A DNA stretch of 54,961 bases from Candidatus Bathyarchaeota archaeon (GCA_022865885.1 JALHSQ010000005.1:1-54961); one strand, 5' to 3'. Positions 34,840 to 45,263 are shown, numbered from the stretch's first letter. A program made the numbers and translations. The notes: generated from the letters alone by a model not told the origin.

Positions 34840-35841
34840 ATGGTATTGCAGGTTACTGTCGAGACTAAGGAATTGTCTAGAACATTCAAGGGACAAGATA
34901 AGCCAGTGGTCGCTCTCGACAAAGTAACGATTTCCATCGAAGAAGGAGAGATTTTTGGACTACTGGGACCTAACGGTGCGGGAAAAACGACATTGATAAA
35001 GATCCTGACAACCTTGTTACTACCGACGAGCGGTGAAGCTTACGTAGGAGGATTCAATGTCGCCAATGAATCAAACGAGGTCAGAAAAGTCATAAGTCTC
35101 GTATCAGGAGGAGAAACACCGGGTTACGGCATACTCACTTCAAGGGAAAACCTGTGGTTCTTCTCGCAACTTCATGGATTATCGTCTTCTGCAGCAAAAG
35201 AGAAGATCAATCGGTTGTTCAAGGATCTCAAGTTTGAGGAATACGCAAACACAAGAATGTCGAAACTCTCAACAGGCTACAAGCAAAGGTTGAATTTTGC
35301 CAGAGGCCTACTGAATGACCCGAGAATACTGTTCCTCGATGAGCCTACACTAGGTTTAGACGTTTTGACTTCGAAGAAGCTGAGAGGATACATCGTAGAC
35401 TGGGCCAAGAGGGAAAAAAAGGGCACAGTTTTGTTAACAACGCATTACATGGCCGAGGCTGACGAGATGTGTGACAGGGTAGCCATAATCGACCACGGCA
35501 GAATTCTGGTATGCGACAGCCCACTCAGATTGAAAGAAAAACTCAGAGAAAACATCATCATGAGAGTTGAAGTTTCGTCTGTTCAAGCCGATTTTGGTTT
35601 CCTAGAGAAAATGGCAGGCGTTGTGGGATCTTCCCAAACGAGAAGCATACAGACAGACACCACCACATTGAAGATCATGGTTAGAGAAGAGCGTATCTTC
35701 TCAGAGATTCTCTCGAAACTGGAACAGCAAAAACTGAAGATATTGTCTGTCAACAAGGCAGAGCCGACTCTAGAGGATGTCTACATCAGTCTTTGCGGAC
35801 GTGGATTTGAAGATCAAGCAGAGGAAAAGGCTGATGCGTGA
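34840..35841 (+). CDS. ABC exporter ATP-binding protein
   Basis: A 333-residue ATPase of the export (ABC-2) class. Walker A GPNGAGKTTL, the Q-loop replaced by VSGGETPGYGILTSRENLWF, signature LSTGYKQRLNFARGLL (LSTGY instead of LSGGQ), Walker B ILFLDEPTLGLD, and switch His in LLTTHYMAEAD. The absence of a plain Q and the changed signature are seen in other archaeal export ATPases of this type, such as multidrug or antibiotic exporters. The C-terminal 80 residues are an accessory domain. Two permeases follow at 35834 and 36640, overlapping, so all three form one operon. The substrate is unknown. Confidence 0.92.
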   Translation: MVLQVTVETKELSRTFKGQDKPVVALDKVTISIEEGEIFGLLGPNGAGKTTLIKILTTLLLPTSGEAYVGGFNVANESNEVRKVISLVSGGETPGYGILTSRENLWFFSQLHGLSSSAAKEKINRLFKDLKFEEYANTRMSKLSTGYKQRLNFARGLLNDPRILFLDEPTLGLDVLTSKKLRGYIVDWAKREKKGTVLLTTHYMAEADEMCDRVAIIDHGRILVCDSPLRLKEKLRENIIMRVEVSSVQADFGFLEKMAGVVGSSQTRSIQTDTTTLKIMVREERIFSEILSKLEQQKLKILSVNKAEPTLEDVYISLCGRGFEDQAEEKADA

Positions 35842-36649
35842 AGAATTGATGCTCAACTTAAGAGCAGTGTACGCTAGGCTCTGGGTTAGAATCAAAGGTA
35901 GTAATCGAGAGCCCGAATGGGTAATTGCTGAGATGATAATTCCCGTGTTGACGCTCAGTGCTTACATATTCATGTACAAGATGGTTAATGCTCCACCAGA
36001 GTATGCAGGCTTCGTGATTATTGGCGGAACAATGCTAACATTTTGGTCAAACGTGCTGTGGAACATGTCGTCACAGTTCTACTGGGAAAAAGGAACAGGA
36101 ACATTGGAGGTTTACTTCGTTGCTCCAATCTCAAGAATGGCCATACTCCTAGGCATGGCCTTGGGAGGCATCGTGAACACCACGCTCAGAGCCTTGTCCA
36201 TTTTCCTCGTTGGACTGCTCATCTTCCAAGTTCCTCTGATGCTTTACGAACCCTTGACCGCGTTGCTCATATTCTTCTTAACTGTAATAGCGCTTTACGC
36301 ATTGGGTATGATGTTTGCCTCGCTATTCATGATGTATGGTAGAGAGGCATGGCACACAGCGAACCTTCTCCAAGAACCTGTGCAGTTCCTCTCAGGATCC
36401 TATTTTCCGTTAGGCGGGCCTGCAATCCCCTCAATAGTCCAGTTCCTATCGTCGCTAATCCCGCTGTCGTTCGGCTTGGATGGCATAAGAAAAGTCGTAA
36501 TACAAGGTCAAGGAATATCATCAACGTGGCCTAACATAGTTGCGCTTGTGATTTTCATATTGATTCTGCTGCCGTTAGCCAAGTTTGCCTTGAACTACAT
36601 GGAGAACCTTGGTAAGAAGGAAGGAAGACTGACGTTGCGATGGCAGTAA
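35834..36649 (+). CDS. ABC-2 type permease, first subunit
   Basis: The frame opens at 35777, but the start is set at the ATG at 35834 (MREELMLNLRAVYARLWV), because AGGAAAAGG lies right before it and it only slightly overlaps the ATPase stop. It has about six membrane helices (for example VIAEMIIPVLTLSAYIFMYK, then MAILLGMALGGIV, and LFMMYGREAWHTANLLQEPV with the family LSGSYFPLG motif). It overlaps the second permease by 10 bases. Together with the second permease it forms a heterodimeric channel for the ATPase. Confidence 0.88.
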   Translation: MREELMLNLRAVYARLWVRIKGSNREPEWVIAEMIIPVLTLSAYIFMYKMVNAPPEYAGFVIIGGTMLTFWSNVLWNMSSQFYWEKGTGTLEVYFVAPISRMAILLGMALGGIVNTTLRALSIFLVGLLIFQVPLMLYEPLTALLIFFLTVIALYALGMMFASLFMMYGREAWHTANLLQEPVQFLSGSYFPLGGPAIPSIVQFLSSLIPLSFGLDGIRKVVIQGQGISSTWPNIVALVIFILILLPLAKFALNYMENLGKKEGRLTLRWQ

Positions 36650-37497
36650 GCACTGTTTTGAGGGCAATAAAGCAGGCGATGTGGCTCGGTTGGAAAGTGG
36701 AAACCAACTGGGCTGACCCCATCGTGTTCGCCATATACTACCTCATCCGACCGTTAGCTGGATTGCTGACAGTTGGCTTCATCTTCCTCGTCGGAAGTGC
36801 ATCTACGGGTGGGACACTCAACCCAGAGTATTTTGCGTACATGTTCATTGGAAACAGCTTCTTCATCTACGTAGTCCAAATTATGATGACGATGACCATG
36901 TTAATACATGAAGACAGATCACACTATGAAGTGATGAAGCATATCTATCTCAGCCCAGGTTCCTTGTCTTGGTACATCCTCGGCAGGACCTTGAATGGGG
37001 TGATAAACGCTTCAGTATCGTTGGTTCTGACTCTAGGTTTTGGAGTTGCCATTTTCCAAGGCCTGTTGAAAGTCCCGATACCCGTCAACTGGCTTCAGAT
37101 AAACGTCCCGCTTCTGGCGTTGGGCCTGATACTTGGCCTAATCTGTTTTACAGCCATGGGGTTCATACTTTGCGGAATAAACATAATGACGTCAAAAGTT
37201 CAGTTCATGCTGTCAGACTACGTTTCGGGCATCCTTTACTTGTTCGGCGGAGTCATATTCATGCCTCAGATTCTTCCCTCTTGGGCGCAAGCGATTTCAA
37301 ACGTTTTGCCAATCACATATTTCCTCGATATCATGAGATACTCCATACTCCCACAACCAGGTGTAGCAGTGCAGACAGATCTTCTATATCTCGTCGTGAC
37401 CATGCTTGCAACTGTAGTCGTCGGGTTTGGTTTTTTCAAGGTTGCAATGTATTGGGCTCGCAGGGAAGGTTTGATAGACAAGAAAGAAGAATACTAG
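36640..37497 (+). CDS. ABC-2 type permease, second subunit
   Basis: A 285-residue membrane protein with six predicted helices (PLAGLLTVGFIFLVGSA; FIGNSFFIYVVQIMM; LNGVINASVSLVLTL; LLALGLILGLICFTAMGFIL; FGGVIFMPQILPSW; TMLATVVVGFGFF). It shares the family pattern LPITYFLDIMRYS near the end. It starts with ATG overlapping the stop of the first permease. The pair with different permeases and one ATPase resembles archaeal multidrug or lipid exporters. Its stop overlaps the MoaD-like gene on the other strand by 4 bases. Confidence 0.88.
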   Translation: MAVSTVLRAIKQAMWLGWKVETNWADPIVFAIYYLIRPLAGLLTVGFIFLVGSASTGGTLNPEYFAYMFIGNSFFIYVVQIMMTMTMLIHEDRSHYEVMKHIYLSPGSLSWYILGRTLNGVINASVSLVLTLGFGVAIFQGLLKVPIPVNWLQINVPLLALGLILGLICFTAMGFILCGINIMTSKVQFMLSDYVSGILYLFGGVIFMPQILPSWAQAISNVLPITYFLDIMRYSILPQPGVAVQTDLLYLVVTMLATVVVGFGFFKVAMYWARREGLIDKKEEY

Positions 37498-37811
37498 CCT
37501 CCGCTCACGATTGGCAGCAACTTTACGTTGTCGCCGTTCTTGAGCGTGGTTTGGATACCATTCAACTGATTGAGAAGGTAACCGTTCACTGTAGCGATGT
37601 AGTTTGGCTTCAAATCTGCGATTCCGGGTTCATAGAGGGCTTTCTTAAACGGCCCATCATACTTTTCACATAGAAACAGAAGCAAATCGGCAACCTTGGC
37701 GCCGTTTGCCATCTCAACTTCCTCTTCTCTCCTGTTTTGAGTAACCCTTGTTACGTGGCCTAGATATGCAACCTTGACTTTCAAGTCTGGCACCGAGTTT
37801 CTCAATAACAT
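37494..37811 (-). CDS. MoaD/ThiS-like ubiquitin-fold small protein (SAMP-like)
   Basis: The longest frame starts at 37853, but the ATG at 37811 (MLLRNSVPDLKVKVAYLGHV) gives a 105-residue protein closer to the family. The beta-grasp core VKVAYLGHV ... KVADLLLFLCEKY ... IATVNGYLLNQLNG ... DNVKLLPIVSGG ends in Gly-Gly. The terminal Gly-Gly is the site of adenylation and thiocarboxylation or conjugation in MoaD, ThiS and archaeal SAMPs. Molybdopterin or tungstopterin synthesis, or protein tagging, is inferred. No MoaE or E1 gene lies nearby. It is divergent from the mutase gene. Confidence 0.85.
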   Translation of the reverse strand: MLLRNSVPDLKVKVAYLGHVTRVTQNRREEEVEMANGAKVADLLLFLCEKYDGPFKKALYEPGIADLKPNYIATVNGYLLNQLNGIQTTLKNGDNVKLLPIVSGG

Positions 37812-37907
37812 TAGAGGTTTCTGGTCGTTATTATCTTTTGCAGCTCGACGCATTTGACAATTCTTTTATGTTTCTCGGTTACTCTAGTCGCATAGGTGCT
37901 CGCATAA

Positions 37908-39587
37908 ATGTCTGACAGGAAAAGTTTGGATGAGATTCGCAAACAGAAAGAAAGATGGGAAAAAGAAATAGTCACCAAGAGCTTTGACAAGCTACCTGAA
38001 AGAAGCAACGTAACGACAAGTGCCGGAATCGAAATCAAACGACTCTATACGCCCACTGATCTTGGAGAGTCAGATTATCTGAAGGATTTGGGGTTTCCAG
38101 GCGAGTACCCATTTACTCGTGGCGTTTATCCGACGATGTATCGGGGGCGCTTCTGGACTATGCGGCAGTACGCAGGCTTTGGAACGGCTGAGCAAACGAA
38201 CAAGCGTTTCAAGTATTTGCTAGAACATGGACAGACTGGTTTAAGTGTCGCCTTCGATTTCCCAACTCAGGTTGGGTACGATTGCGATCATCCTTTGGCG
38301 CTTGGCGAAGTCGGGAAGGTAGGTGTCAGCGCGAGTACACTGCGTGACATGGAAGTCCTTTTCGAGGGGATTCCACTTGAGAAAGTCACTACTTCAATGA
38401 CTATTAATGCTCCAGCTAACGTTTTGCTTGCCATGTACGCAGCCGTCGGCAAGAAACAAGGCTGCGATCCTAGCAAGCTTGGGGGGACAGTTCAGAACGA
38501 CGTTTTGAAAGAGTATGTAGCTAGGGGGATGTACATTTTTCCCCCGAAGCCTTCAATGCGCATGGTTACTGACATTTTTGAGTACTGCGCTCAAAACATG
38601 CCTCAGTGGAACACCATAAGCATAAGCGGTTACCACATTCGTGAGGCAGGATCAACGGCTGTTCAGGAAGTTGCATTCACATTCGCAAACGCAATTGCCT
38701 ATGTGGAGGCGGCTGTTGACAGAGGACTCGATCTAGACAAGTTTGCAGGAAGACTGTCATTCTTCTTCGCCGCTCACAACAATCTCTTCGAGGAAGTTGC
38801 CAAGTTCAGAGCAGCCCGCAGACTGTGGGCTCGCATTATGCGTGAACGTTTTGGTGCCAAGAATCCTAGTTCGTGGATGCTGCGTTTTCACACGCAGACC
38901 TCAGGTGTTTCGCTTACGGCTCAGCAACCTTACAACAACGTTGTCCGCGTTACCTTGCAGGCTTTAATGGCTGTTCTGGGTGGAACGCAGTCTTTACATA
39001 CGAATTCCTTTGATGAAGCTTATGCTTTGCCAAGCGAGCAGGCGGTTTCGGTTGCACTTAGGACTCAGCAGATAATTGCGCACGAAAGTGGCGTAGTTGA
39101 CACGGTTGACCCTCTTGCAGGTTCATATTACATTGAGTACTTGACCAAAGAGATTGAAGAACGAGTTGAGGAGTATATTCAAAAGATTGACGAAATAGGC
39201 GGCGCGGTCGCAGCAATTGAAAAAGGGTTTATGCAACGCGAGATCATGGAAAGCGCTTACCGTTTCCAAAAGGAAGTTGAGACGAAGAAGCGAACCGTCG
39301 TCGGCGTGAACGATTTCACAGGTAAGGAAGAAGTAACTATGAAGCTTCTACAGGTTAACCGTTCTGTTGAGAGAAAACTCGTTGAAGGATTAAGAGAGAT
39401 CAAGCGTCAAAGAAACAAGATTGGAGTAGATGAGGCGTTGGCCAAGATGCGTAAGGCAGCTGAGATGGAGAAAACTAACTTGATGCCTTTCATTTTTGAA
39501 GCGGTGAAGGAATATGCGACACTGGGGGAGATTTGTGGAATCTTGCGTGAAGTGTTCGGTGAATACAGGCCGCCGTCGATTTTCTAG
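37908..39587 (+). CDS. mcmA1: Methylmalonyl-CoA mutase large subunit (alpha, catalytic)
   Basis: A 559-residue subunit of the B12 enzyme that interconverts succinyl-CoA and methylmalonyl-CoA. It is the substrate-binding TIM barrel only; the B12-binding domain is a separate gene in archaea and is not in this window. Signature segments: [65 protein letters not shown] (with the catalytic His), SFFFAAHNN, and [19 protein letters not shown]. The length and the ending GEYRPPSIF match archaeal large subunits. It ends convergent with the biotin carrier, overlapping by 4 bases. With the epimerase gene at 47013 and the MmdA/PycB/biotin set alongside, it fits a propionate/succinate cycle. Confidence 0.94.
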   Translation: MSDRKSLDEIRKQKERWEKEIVTKSFDKLPERSNVTTSAGIEIKRLYTPTDLGESDYLKDLGFPGEYPFTRGVYPTMYRGRFWTMRQYAGFGTAEQTNKRFKYLLEHGQTGLSVAFDFPTQVGYDCDHPLALGEVGKVGVSASTLRDMEVLFEGIPLEKVTTSMTINAPANVLLAMYAAVGKKQGCDPSKLGGTVQNDVLKEYVARGMYIFPPKPSMRMVTDIFEYCAQNMPQWNTISISGYHIREAGSTAVQEVAFTFANAIAYVEAAVDRGLDLDKFAGRLSFFFAAHNNLFEEVAKFRAARRLWARIMRERFGAKNPSSWMLRFHTQTSGVSLTAQQPYNNVVRVTLQALMAVLGGTQSLHTNSFDEAYALPSEQAVSVALRTQQIIAHESGVVDTVDPLAGSYYIEYLTKEIEERVEEYIQKIDEIGGAVAAIEKGFMQREIMESAYRFQKEVETKKRTVVGVNDFTGKEEVTMKLLQVNRSVERKLVEGLREIKRQRNKIGVDEALAKMRKAAEMEKTNLMPFIFEAVKEYATLGEICGILREVFGEYRPPSIF

Positions 39588-40147
39588 TTGACTATGAAGA
39601 GGATTTCGCCTTCACTTACTGATGAGCCTTCAGACACTTTCACTTCTTGGACGGTTCCAGGCTTCGGTGCAGTGATCTCGTTTTCCATTTTCATTGCTTC
39701 CATTATGCATAGTATCTGGTTTGCTTTCACTTGCTCGCCTTTCTTTGCTTTCACCGAAACTACCTTGCCGGTCATCGGTGCAGTCACTGCGCCTTCAGTG
39801 GCAGCTTGCCTATCTGCTGTAGTCTTCATTGCCGGCGTGAGTAGTGTTGGTTCAAACGCTGCTAGAGCTCGCCCTCTGGCTGGATTTTTGAGTTCGGCTT
39901 TGAAAGTTACCTCTTCAATTCTTACTGAAAATGGCTTCTCGAGTTCGATTTTGGGCAACTCGGCCTTGTACGTTTTCCCATCGATTCTCACGTAGGATTC
40001 CTTTGCGGACTCGATTCTGTTCACGTTTAGCTCCACTTTGTGAGTGTGGTCGCCCATTTTGACAGTGAAAGAGGTCTCACCGATTCTTGTCAGTTCTATT
40101 TTGGCTGGTTTGCCGTCAATAAGAATTTCGTAGGTTGGCATAGTCAT
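39584..40147 (-). CDS. Biotin carrier subunit of acyl-CoA carboxyltransferase
   Basis: The frame opens at 40306, but the start is set at the ATG at 40147, whose ATGA overlaps the pycB stop; translation is coupled. The 187-residue product has an N-terminal beta region ([20 protein letters not shown]), a proline/alanine-rich linker (about 110-118), and a C-terminal biotinyl domain with the biotinylation site EAMKME. The last part IVN closes the hammerhead fold. It corresponds to the 1.3S part of transcarboxylase or to gamma subunits of sodium-pump decarboxylases. Biotin is attached by the BirA at 46200. Confidence 0.92.
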   Translation of the reverse strand: MTMPTYEILIDGKPAKIELTRIGETSFTVKMGDHTHKVELNVNRIESAKESYVRIDGKTYKAELPKIELEKPFSVRIEEVTFKAELKNPARGRALAAFEPTLLTPAMKTTADRQAATEGAVTAPMTGKVVSVKAKKGEQVKANQILCIMEAMKMENEITAPKPGTVQEVKVSEGSSVSEGEILFIVN

Positions 40148-41697
40148 GCACCACGCTCTGCAGAATTGTGTCTTCCTTCGAGCACCCAGTTTGACGTAAC
40201 GCCCTTCGTTCTTGTTAACGTCAGCGCCTTCGCAATAGACGAGTTGGTGAGGTATGTGGCGATAGCGGTCGTTATTGCAGCAACTTGCTCCAGCTCGGCA
40301 CGCCATTCTACTGACACTGCTGTTCTAGTCTCCTCTTCTTTGGTCTTTCTCTTGATGAAGAAATCCATGGCTGCTTTCGGAAACAGCACATAGGTTAATT
40401 TGTCTTCTTCATTTTCAATGTAGGGTTTTACGTCCTCAGGTATCTTGTCAAGAGCTGGCTCTAAGAGGTCAGCTGGGCGAACTGTTATGGATTGCTCATC
40501 ACCAATGATCTTCCTCCTTATCTTTGGGTCAATCGGTGCCGGTGGCTTCCCATAGAAGCCTTTGACGTAGTCTTTTATTTCTTTGGGCACGATGCTGTAG
40601 CGTTTGCCTGAGATAACGTTGAAAACGGCTTGAATACCCACCAATTGACTTGTTGGCGTTACAAGCGGTGGATAGCCCAGTTCTTTTCTTACCTTCGGAA
40701 CTTCCTCAAGCACATCGCCGAGCTTGTCAAGAGCCTTTTGTTCGCGTAGTTGTTCAAGCAGGTTAGAAAACATTCCACCAGGTATTTGGTGAACTATTAT
40801 TGATGCATCGACGCGTTCGGACTTGGCGTCAATCAGTTTTAGAGGGTCGTAGTATTTCTCGCGCAGTTCACGGAAGTATTGTGCGATTTCATTCAGTAAT
40901 TCTGAGTCAAGACCTGTATCGAATTGCGTTCCTTTCAATGCTGCAACTACGGATTCGACTGGAGGCTGACTGGTTCCCCAAGCAAGTGGGGAGAACGCCG
41001 TGTCAAGAATATCAACTCCGGCTTCGCAGGAGCGGAAATAAGTCATCATAACCATTCCACTGGTACTGTGACTATGCAAGTGCACGGGAAGCCCCACTTC
41101 TTTCTTCAATGCTGAAATCAGCTTGTACGCTGGTTGCGGAGCCAGCATTCCAGCCATGTCCTTGATACATATCGAGTCACATTCCAATTCAGCTAGTTCT
41201 TTGGCGAACTCAACGAAATGCTCAACCGTGTGAACTGGGCTTATCGTGTAGCTTATCGTGCCTTGAGCATGCTTGCCAGCTTTCTTCACGGATCTTATCG
41301 CAACTTCCATATTCCTAACATCATTCAGAGCGTCGAACACTCTGAAAACATCGATGCCGTTCTCAGCTGCTTTTTCAACAAATTTTACAACGACATCGTC
41401 AGGGTAATTCCTGTAACCGACAACGTTCTGTCCTCGCAGAAGCATTTGGAGTGGAGTTCGCTTCACATGGCGTTTCAGTTGGCGGATCCGTTCCCAAGGA
41501 TTCTCGTTAAGAAAGCGTATGGCAACGTCAAATGTTGCTCCTCCCCATGCTTCGAGCGAGAAGAATCCCACTTGATCCATCTTTTCAGCTATCGGGAGCA
41601 TTGTGTCAGTGCGCATTCTAGTGGCGAGTAGGCTTTGATGCGCATCGCGGAACGTGGTATCGGTGATCTTGACTGGTTTAGCGGCCAATAAAGTCAC
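40144..41697 (-). CDS. pycB: PycB/5S-type carboxyltransferase subunit
   Basis: A 517-residue subunit that moves CO2 between carboxybiotin and pyruvate or oxaloacetate (pyruvate carboxylase B, oxaloacetate decarboxylase alpha, or transcarboxylase 5S). The TIM-barrel motifs are clear: KITDTTFRDAHQSLLATRMR, LEAWGGATFDVAIRFLNE, RGQNVVGYRNYPDDVV, CDSICIKDMAGMLAP, and LPVHLHSHSTSGM with metal-binding His. After the conserved domain (about 1-455) the last 55 residues include an alanine/threonine-rich helix (VAAITTAIATYL) similar to the ending of small decarboxylase subunits. It lies between mmdA and the biotin carrier in one operon. Confidence 0.93.
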   Translation of the reverse strand: MTLLAAKPVKITDTTFRDAHQSLLATRMRTDTMLPIAEKMDQVGFFSLEAWGGATFDVAIRFLNENPWERIRQLKRHVKRTPLQMLLRGQNVVGYRNYPDDVVVKFVEKAAENGIDVFRVFDALNDVRNMEVAIRSVKKAGKHAQGTISYTISPVHTVEHFVEFAKELAELECDSICIKDMAGMLAPQPAYKLISALKKEVGLPVHLHSHSTSGMVMMTYFRSCEAGVDILDTAFSPLAWGTSQPPVESVVAALKGTQFDTGLDSELLNEIAQYFRELREKYYDPLKLIDAKSERVDASIIVHQIPGGMFSNLLEQLREQKALDKLGDVLEEVPKVRKELGYPPLVTPTSQLVGIQAVFNVISGKRYSIVPKEIKDYVKGFYGKPPAPIDPKIRRKIIGDEQSITVRPADLLEPALDKIPEDVKPYIENEEDKLTYVLFPKAAMDFFIKRKTKEEETRTAVSVEWRAELEQVAAITTAIATYLTNSSIAKALTLTRTKGVTSNWVLEGRHNSAERGA

Positions 41698-41744
41698 TCT
41701 CTGGGAGTTGCCGGAGTGATGGATTGGGTAAAGGCTCTATTAAT

Positions 41745-43313
41745 CTATAATGGTACGTTGGAATGCTTTCGTGATGGTCTTGGTTCACGTTTGGTGGCCA
41801 AGCTTTCAAGGGCGCTGATTAGCTTCGGTCTCGTTTCTGCCGGCTCGATCACTTCGTCAATGTAGCCTTTTTGTGCAGCTATGTATGGGCTAGCGAATTT
41901 CTGGCGATACTCGCTTACAAGTTCGTCTCTCTTCTGTTCCTGATTCTTAGCTTCCGCGATTTCTTTTCTGAAGATTATGTTTATTGCTCCATGTGGTCCC
42001 ATCACGGCTATTTCTGCTGTTGGCCATGCATAGTTGATGTCGGCGCCTGAATGTTTGCTGCCCATCACGTCGTAAGCTCCTCCATAGTCTTTTCTGAGTA
42101 TAACCGTGATTTTCGGCACAGTTGCCTCACAATAAGCGTATAATAGCTTTGAGCCATGCTTGATTATTCCGCCGTGCTCTTGTTCAACGCCCGGCAGGAA
42201 ACCTGGCACATCGACGAACGTGATTATTGGAATGTTGAAGGCGTCGCAGAAGCGTATGAATCGCCCAGCTTTCATCGAACTGTTCGTATCCAGTGCTCCT
42301 GCATAGCGCGTGGGCTGGTTGGCTACGACGCCTATGGTTTTGCCGTTTAACCGAGCAAACCCGATTACGATGTTTTGTGCCCAAAGAGGTTGGATTTCGA
42401 AGAATTCACCGTTGTCTACTACTCGGTTTATGATTTCTTTGATGTCGTAGGGTTTGTCTGGGTCGTCTGGGAGTATTCGGGCGAGGCTTTCGTCTATGCG
42501 ATTCGGGTCATCGCCGGTCTCTTGCGTCGGTGGGTCTTCTAGGTAATTGCTCGGTACGTAGCTGAGCAGTTTCTTGATTATTTGGATGCAGTGCTCTTCA
42601 TCCTTCGCTATAAGGTGAGCGACGCCGCTTGTTTGGCTATGAATCATTGCTCCGCCAAGTTCTTCGAATGTGACTTCTTGGCCTAGAACCGTTTTTACTA
42701 CGTCAGGGCCTGTGATGAACATGTGGCTTGTCTTATCAACCATGATGATAAAGTCGGTTAAGGCTGGGGAATAGACGGCTCCTCCTGCGCATGGTCCCAT
42801 GATGGCGGATATTTGCGGAATTACGCCTGAGCTTATGACGTTACGGAAGAATATGTCGCCGTAACCACCTAAGCTTGCTACACCTTCCTGTATGCGTGCC
42901 CCGCCACTGTCGTTAAGGCCTATAACTGGAGCGCCTGTTTTCATGGCTAAGTCCATGAGTTTGCAGACTTTTTTCGCGAACATTTCGCCCAGTGAGCCGC
43001 CGAAGACCGTGAAGTCTTGCGAGAAAACGTAGACTAGTCTACCATCTACTGTGCCGTAGCCGGTGATGACGCCGTCTCCAAGGATTTTCTTGTCTGCCAT
43101 ACCGAATTCGGTGCATTGATGAGCCACGAATTGGTCAAGCTCGTTAAAGCTACCTGCGTCGAGCAATAGTTCAATGCGTTCTCTAGCTGTGAGTTTGCCT
43201 TTGGCATGCTGTTCCTCAACCCGTTTCTGTCCTCCACCAAGCTTGCTCTGCTCGCGGAGTTCTTTCAGATGTTTGATCTTTTGATCAATTGAAGGCCCCA
43301 TTGCTTTAGGCAT
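41745..43313 (-). CDS. mmdA: Methylmalonyl/propionyl-CoA carboxyltransferase (MmdA/12S type)
   Basis: A 522-residue carboxyltransferase that exchanges CO2 between biotin and methylmalonyl-CoA/propionyl-CoA. It has the two crotonase-like halves: [20 protein letters not shown] and [20 protein letters not shown] in the first, and [20 protein letters not shown] and [20 protein letters not shown] in the second. The aspartate in [11 protein letters not shown] is the usual specificity position for propionyl-CoA. The ATG start lies in the usual place ([20 protein letters not shown]). First gene of the operon mmdA-pycB-biotin carrier; no biotin carboxylase and no membrane beta subunit follow. Confidence 0.94.
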   Translation of the reverse strand: MPKAMGPSIDQKIKHLKELREQSKLGGGQKRVEEQHAKGKLTARERIELLLDAGSFNELDQFVAHQCTEFGMADKKILGDGVITGYGTVDGRLVYVFSQDFTVFGGSLGEMFAKKVCKLMDLAMKTGAPVIGLNDSGGARIQEGVASLGGYGDIFFRNVISSGVIPQISAIMGPCAGGAVYSPALTDFIIMVDKTSHMFITGPDVVKTVLGQEVTFEELGGAMIHSQTSGVAHLIAKDEEHCIQIIKKLLSYVPSNYLEDPPTQETGDDPNRIDESLARILPDDPDKPYDIKEIINRVVDNGEFFEIQPLWAQNIVIGFARLNGKTIGVVANQPTRYAGALDTNSSMKAGRFIRFCDAFNIPIITFVDVPGFLPGVEQEHGGIIKHGSKLLYAYCEATVPKITVILRKDYGGAYDVMGSKHSGADINYAWPTAEIAVMGPHGAINIIFRKEIAEAKNQEQKRDELVSEYRQKFASPYIAAQKGYIDEVIEPAETRPKLISALESLATKREPRPSRKHSNVPL

Positions 43314-43528
43314 CTAAGCTCCCTCAGATAAACGATAGTATTGATCCGACCAGTATTTAGAACATATGGCAAAGAATCAAAAGAAAGCTTGTTATTCCTT
43401 TGGCTCTTGGAGACATCTCCGGTTACGGGTTTCTAAGGTCTTCTTGCCTTTCCCTTTCTCGATAAGTGAAACACTCTTCACCAAGCTGATAAGTAGCTAG
43501 CATGGGCCTTAACCAGTCTTGACTACGA

Positions 43529-44362
43529 ATGCATGAAAACGATAATTGGGACTATCAAATTCAAAGAGCAATGATGCACCCTATTAATAGGAAAATCATA
43601 GAATGTTTGCAAGATGAGAACTTACCATTTACTGAACTGTTGAATAAGATTGGGGATGATTATAATCATGGCAAATTTGGTTATCATCTCAGAACGCTGA
43701 GCAAATTCGTTGAGCTTGAGCCTACAACAAGGAAATATCGCCTAACGGATAGAGGAAAATTGTTAGCTGACGTGATTCATGATTTTCGCTTTCTGACCTC
43801 AAGAGGAACGGAAGCATCGAGATATGCCGAACGCCTGACAATTGGAGACCATGCTGTCGCCTTCTATGATAATGACAATTTCAAACGCCAAATATCGTTT
43901 CCGTTCCTAAAAGCTGGACTGTCAAGGGGTGAGGCGGGTGTATATATTGTCTCCGAAGATAAACTGGATTCTGAAATTCGAGAAATGCAAGAGTATGGCA
44001 TAGACTTTGACAGCCTGCCCAAGGAAGCATTTACAATCATGTCGGCACATGAATGGTATCTAAGAAAGGGAAGAGCCAGAGCCAAAACAATCGCAACGAA
44101 TTGGCAGACGCTTGTTCACGAGAAAAAGAGAGCTGGATTTGCGGGAGTGCATGCTGCTGGCGAAGCAGCGGTCCTCATCAGCAATGGAAAAAGTGAAGAG
44201 TTATTAAGATACGATAAATCGTTAGGCAGACAACTTGCTTCTGACCTTTGTGGGCTGTGTCTCTACGATAAGAACGTACTTGAAGAAAGATACCTCGCCC
44301 AAGTCTTCCATTGTCACAGTCACATAATCTCTAAAGACCTACTCGGAAAAACAGTAGCGTGA
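43529..44362 (+). CDS. HTH regulator with C-terminal MEDS/DcmR sensor domain
   Basis: A 277-residue protein. The N-terminal half is an ArsR/winged-helix domain (about 10-85: MMHPINRKIIECLQDENLPF, LLNKIGDDYNHGKFGYHLRT, then RKYRLTDRGKLLADV). The C-terminal half (about 105-270) is a MEDS domain, a P-loop-related sensor found in DcmR and in methanogen histidine kinases: GDHAVAFYDNDNFKRQISFP, then FLKAGLSRGEAGVYIVSED, ... LCGLCLYDKNVL. It binds an unknown signal, possibly one-carbon related. It lies between the carboxyltransferase operon and the TrmB gene. Confidence 0.8.
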   Translation: MHENDNWDYQIQRAMMHPINRKIIECLQDENLPFTELLNKIGDDYNHGKFGYHLRTLSKFVELEPTTRKYRLTDRGKLLADVIHDFRFLTSRGTEASRYAERLTIGDHAVAFYDNDNFKRQISFPFLKAGLSRGEAGVYIVSEDKLDSEIREMQEYGIDFDSLPKEAFTIMSAHEWYLRKGRARAKTIATNWQTLVHEKKRAGFAGVHAAGEAAVLISNGKSEELLRYDKSLGRQLASDLCGLCLYDKNVLEERYLAQVFHCHSHIISKDLLGKTVA

Positions 44363-44457
44363 ATGGAAGGTAGCCCACACGCTGCAAACCAGTATCCAAC
44401 AGTCCCAAAAAGAAATACAAAAGCAAAAGCGACAACGTATTTTTGAAACGGTGACAT
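44320..44457 (-). CDS. Possible tiny membrane protein downstream of TrmB
   Basis: A 45-residue frame, ATG at 44457, with one hydrophobic helix (KYVVAFAFVFLFGTVGYWFA) and a short tail. It starts 11 bases after the TrmB stop and could share its transcript. It overlaps the end of the MEDS gene on the other strand by 43 bases. The call is tentative. Confidence 0.3.
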   Translation of the reverse strand: MSPFQKYVVAFAFVFLFGTVGYWFAACGLPSIHATVFPSRSLEIM

Positions 44458-44468
44458 CTCGTGCTTTG

Positions 44469-45191
44469 CTATCGCACTTCTGTGCAGCACACCGGGTTGT
44501 CGTAGTACTCTCTGCAGACCCGAATCAGGTTTCGGTCCTGCGTTAACATAGCAACCTCCTCGAACCAATCCGATAACGTTAAGAGCGTACTCATGTCTGT
44601 GATGAGCATCCCAAGGGATTCAACTGATTGACTGGTCGAGCAACTTAGCAAGCGTATCTTGCCAAGGTCGGAAGTGTCTTCTTTTTCGAAAGCTTCGCGT
44701 GTCATAGCAATGTTTAGTTTGACTCTGCGTTTTTCTCTTGCTTCCGTCAATGATCCCTTCACCCCGTTGAGAACTGCTGGGTGTGAAATGAAAATGGTTA
44801 TTTCTTTTCGTGCTGTCGCGATTAGTGTTTTCATTCTGTTGATTATGTTTTTTTGTCCTCGGACGATGTAAGCTACTTCTAGTTCCTCCGGCTTTGCTGC
44901 GCTCTCGTACACTGGCGTCAGCATGTCAGCTAGAACGTCTGCTTCTTTGATTTTCTCGTTGAGCCTTTCAGTGAGTTGCTGTTTCAGGTTGGCGATAGCA
45001 TCCTTTGGCGGCATAGGGAGGTAGATGTTTGGATTGCCCTTCTGAACTATTAGCATGCCCTTCTTGGAGAGCCCGTCCAAGGCATAGTAGATTTTTGAGT
45101 CGGGAATTCCTGTTTCCTTGCAAAGTGTACCTGCAGTTATGTTGGGATGCGCCAGAAGCGTGACGTAAGTTAATGCTTCATGGGTTGGCAA
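44469..45191 (-). CDS. TrmB-family transcriptional regulator, start probably upstream
   Basis: The first standard start (TTG 45191) gives 240 residues but cuts the winged helix. Upstream in frame, RDRIVSRLKELEL continues the usual TrmB opening. A perfect AGGAGG (45260-45265) stands 8 bases before an in-frame ACG (45249-45251) and 14 before an ATC, with a TAG just upstream. The winged helix reads PTHEALTYVTLLAHPNITAG, CKETGIPDSKIYYALDGLSK. The C-terminal domain (about 100-235) has the PLD-like strand pattern of TrmB (KEITIFISHPAVL). TrmB proteins control sugar uptake and central metabolism. Two palindromes in the upstream region (45264-45280, 45306-45327) may be its operators. Confidence 0.78.
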   Translation of the reverse strand: MPTHEALTYVTLLAHPNITAGTLCKETGIPDSKIYYALDGLSKKGMLIVQKGNPNIYLPMPPKDAIANLKQQLTERLNEKIKEADVLADMLTPVYESAAKPEELEVAYIVRGQKNIINRMKTLIATARKEITIFISHPAVLNGVKGSLTEAREKRRVKLNIAMTREAFEKEDTSDLGKIRLLSCSTSQSVESLGMLITDMSTLLTLSDWFEEVAMLTQDRNLIRVCREYYDNPVCCTEVR

Positions 45192-45263
45192 TTCCAGTTC
45201 TTTGAGTCGCGAGACTATTCGGTCTCGGGCGACTGTTTCCTTGATGTTCGTAGCTGTTTCCTC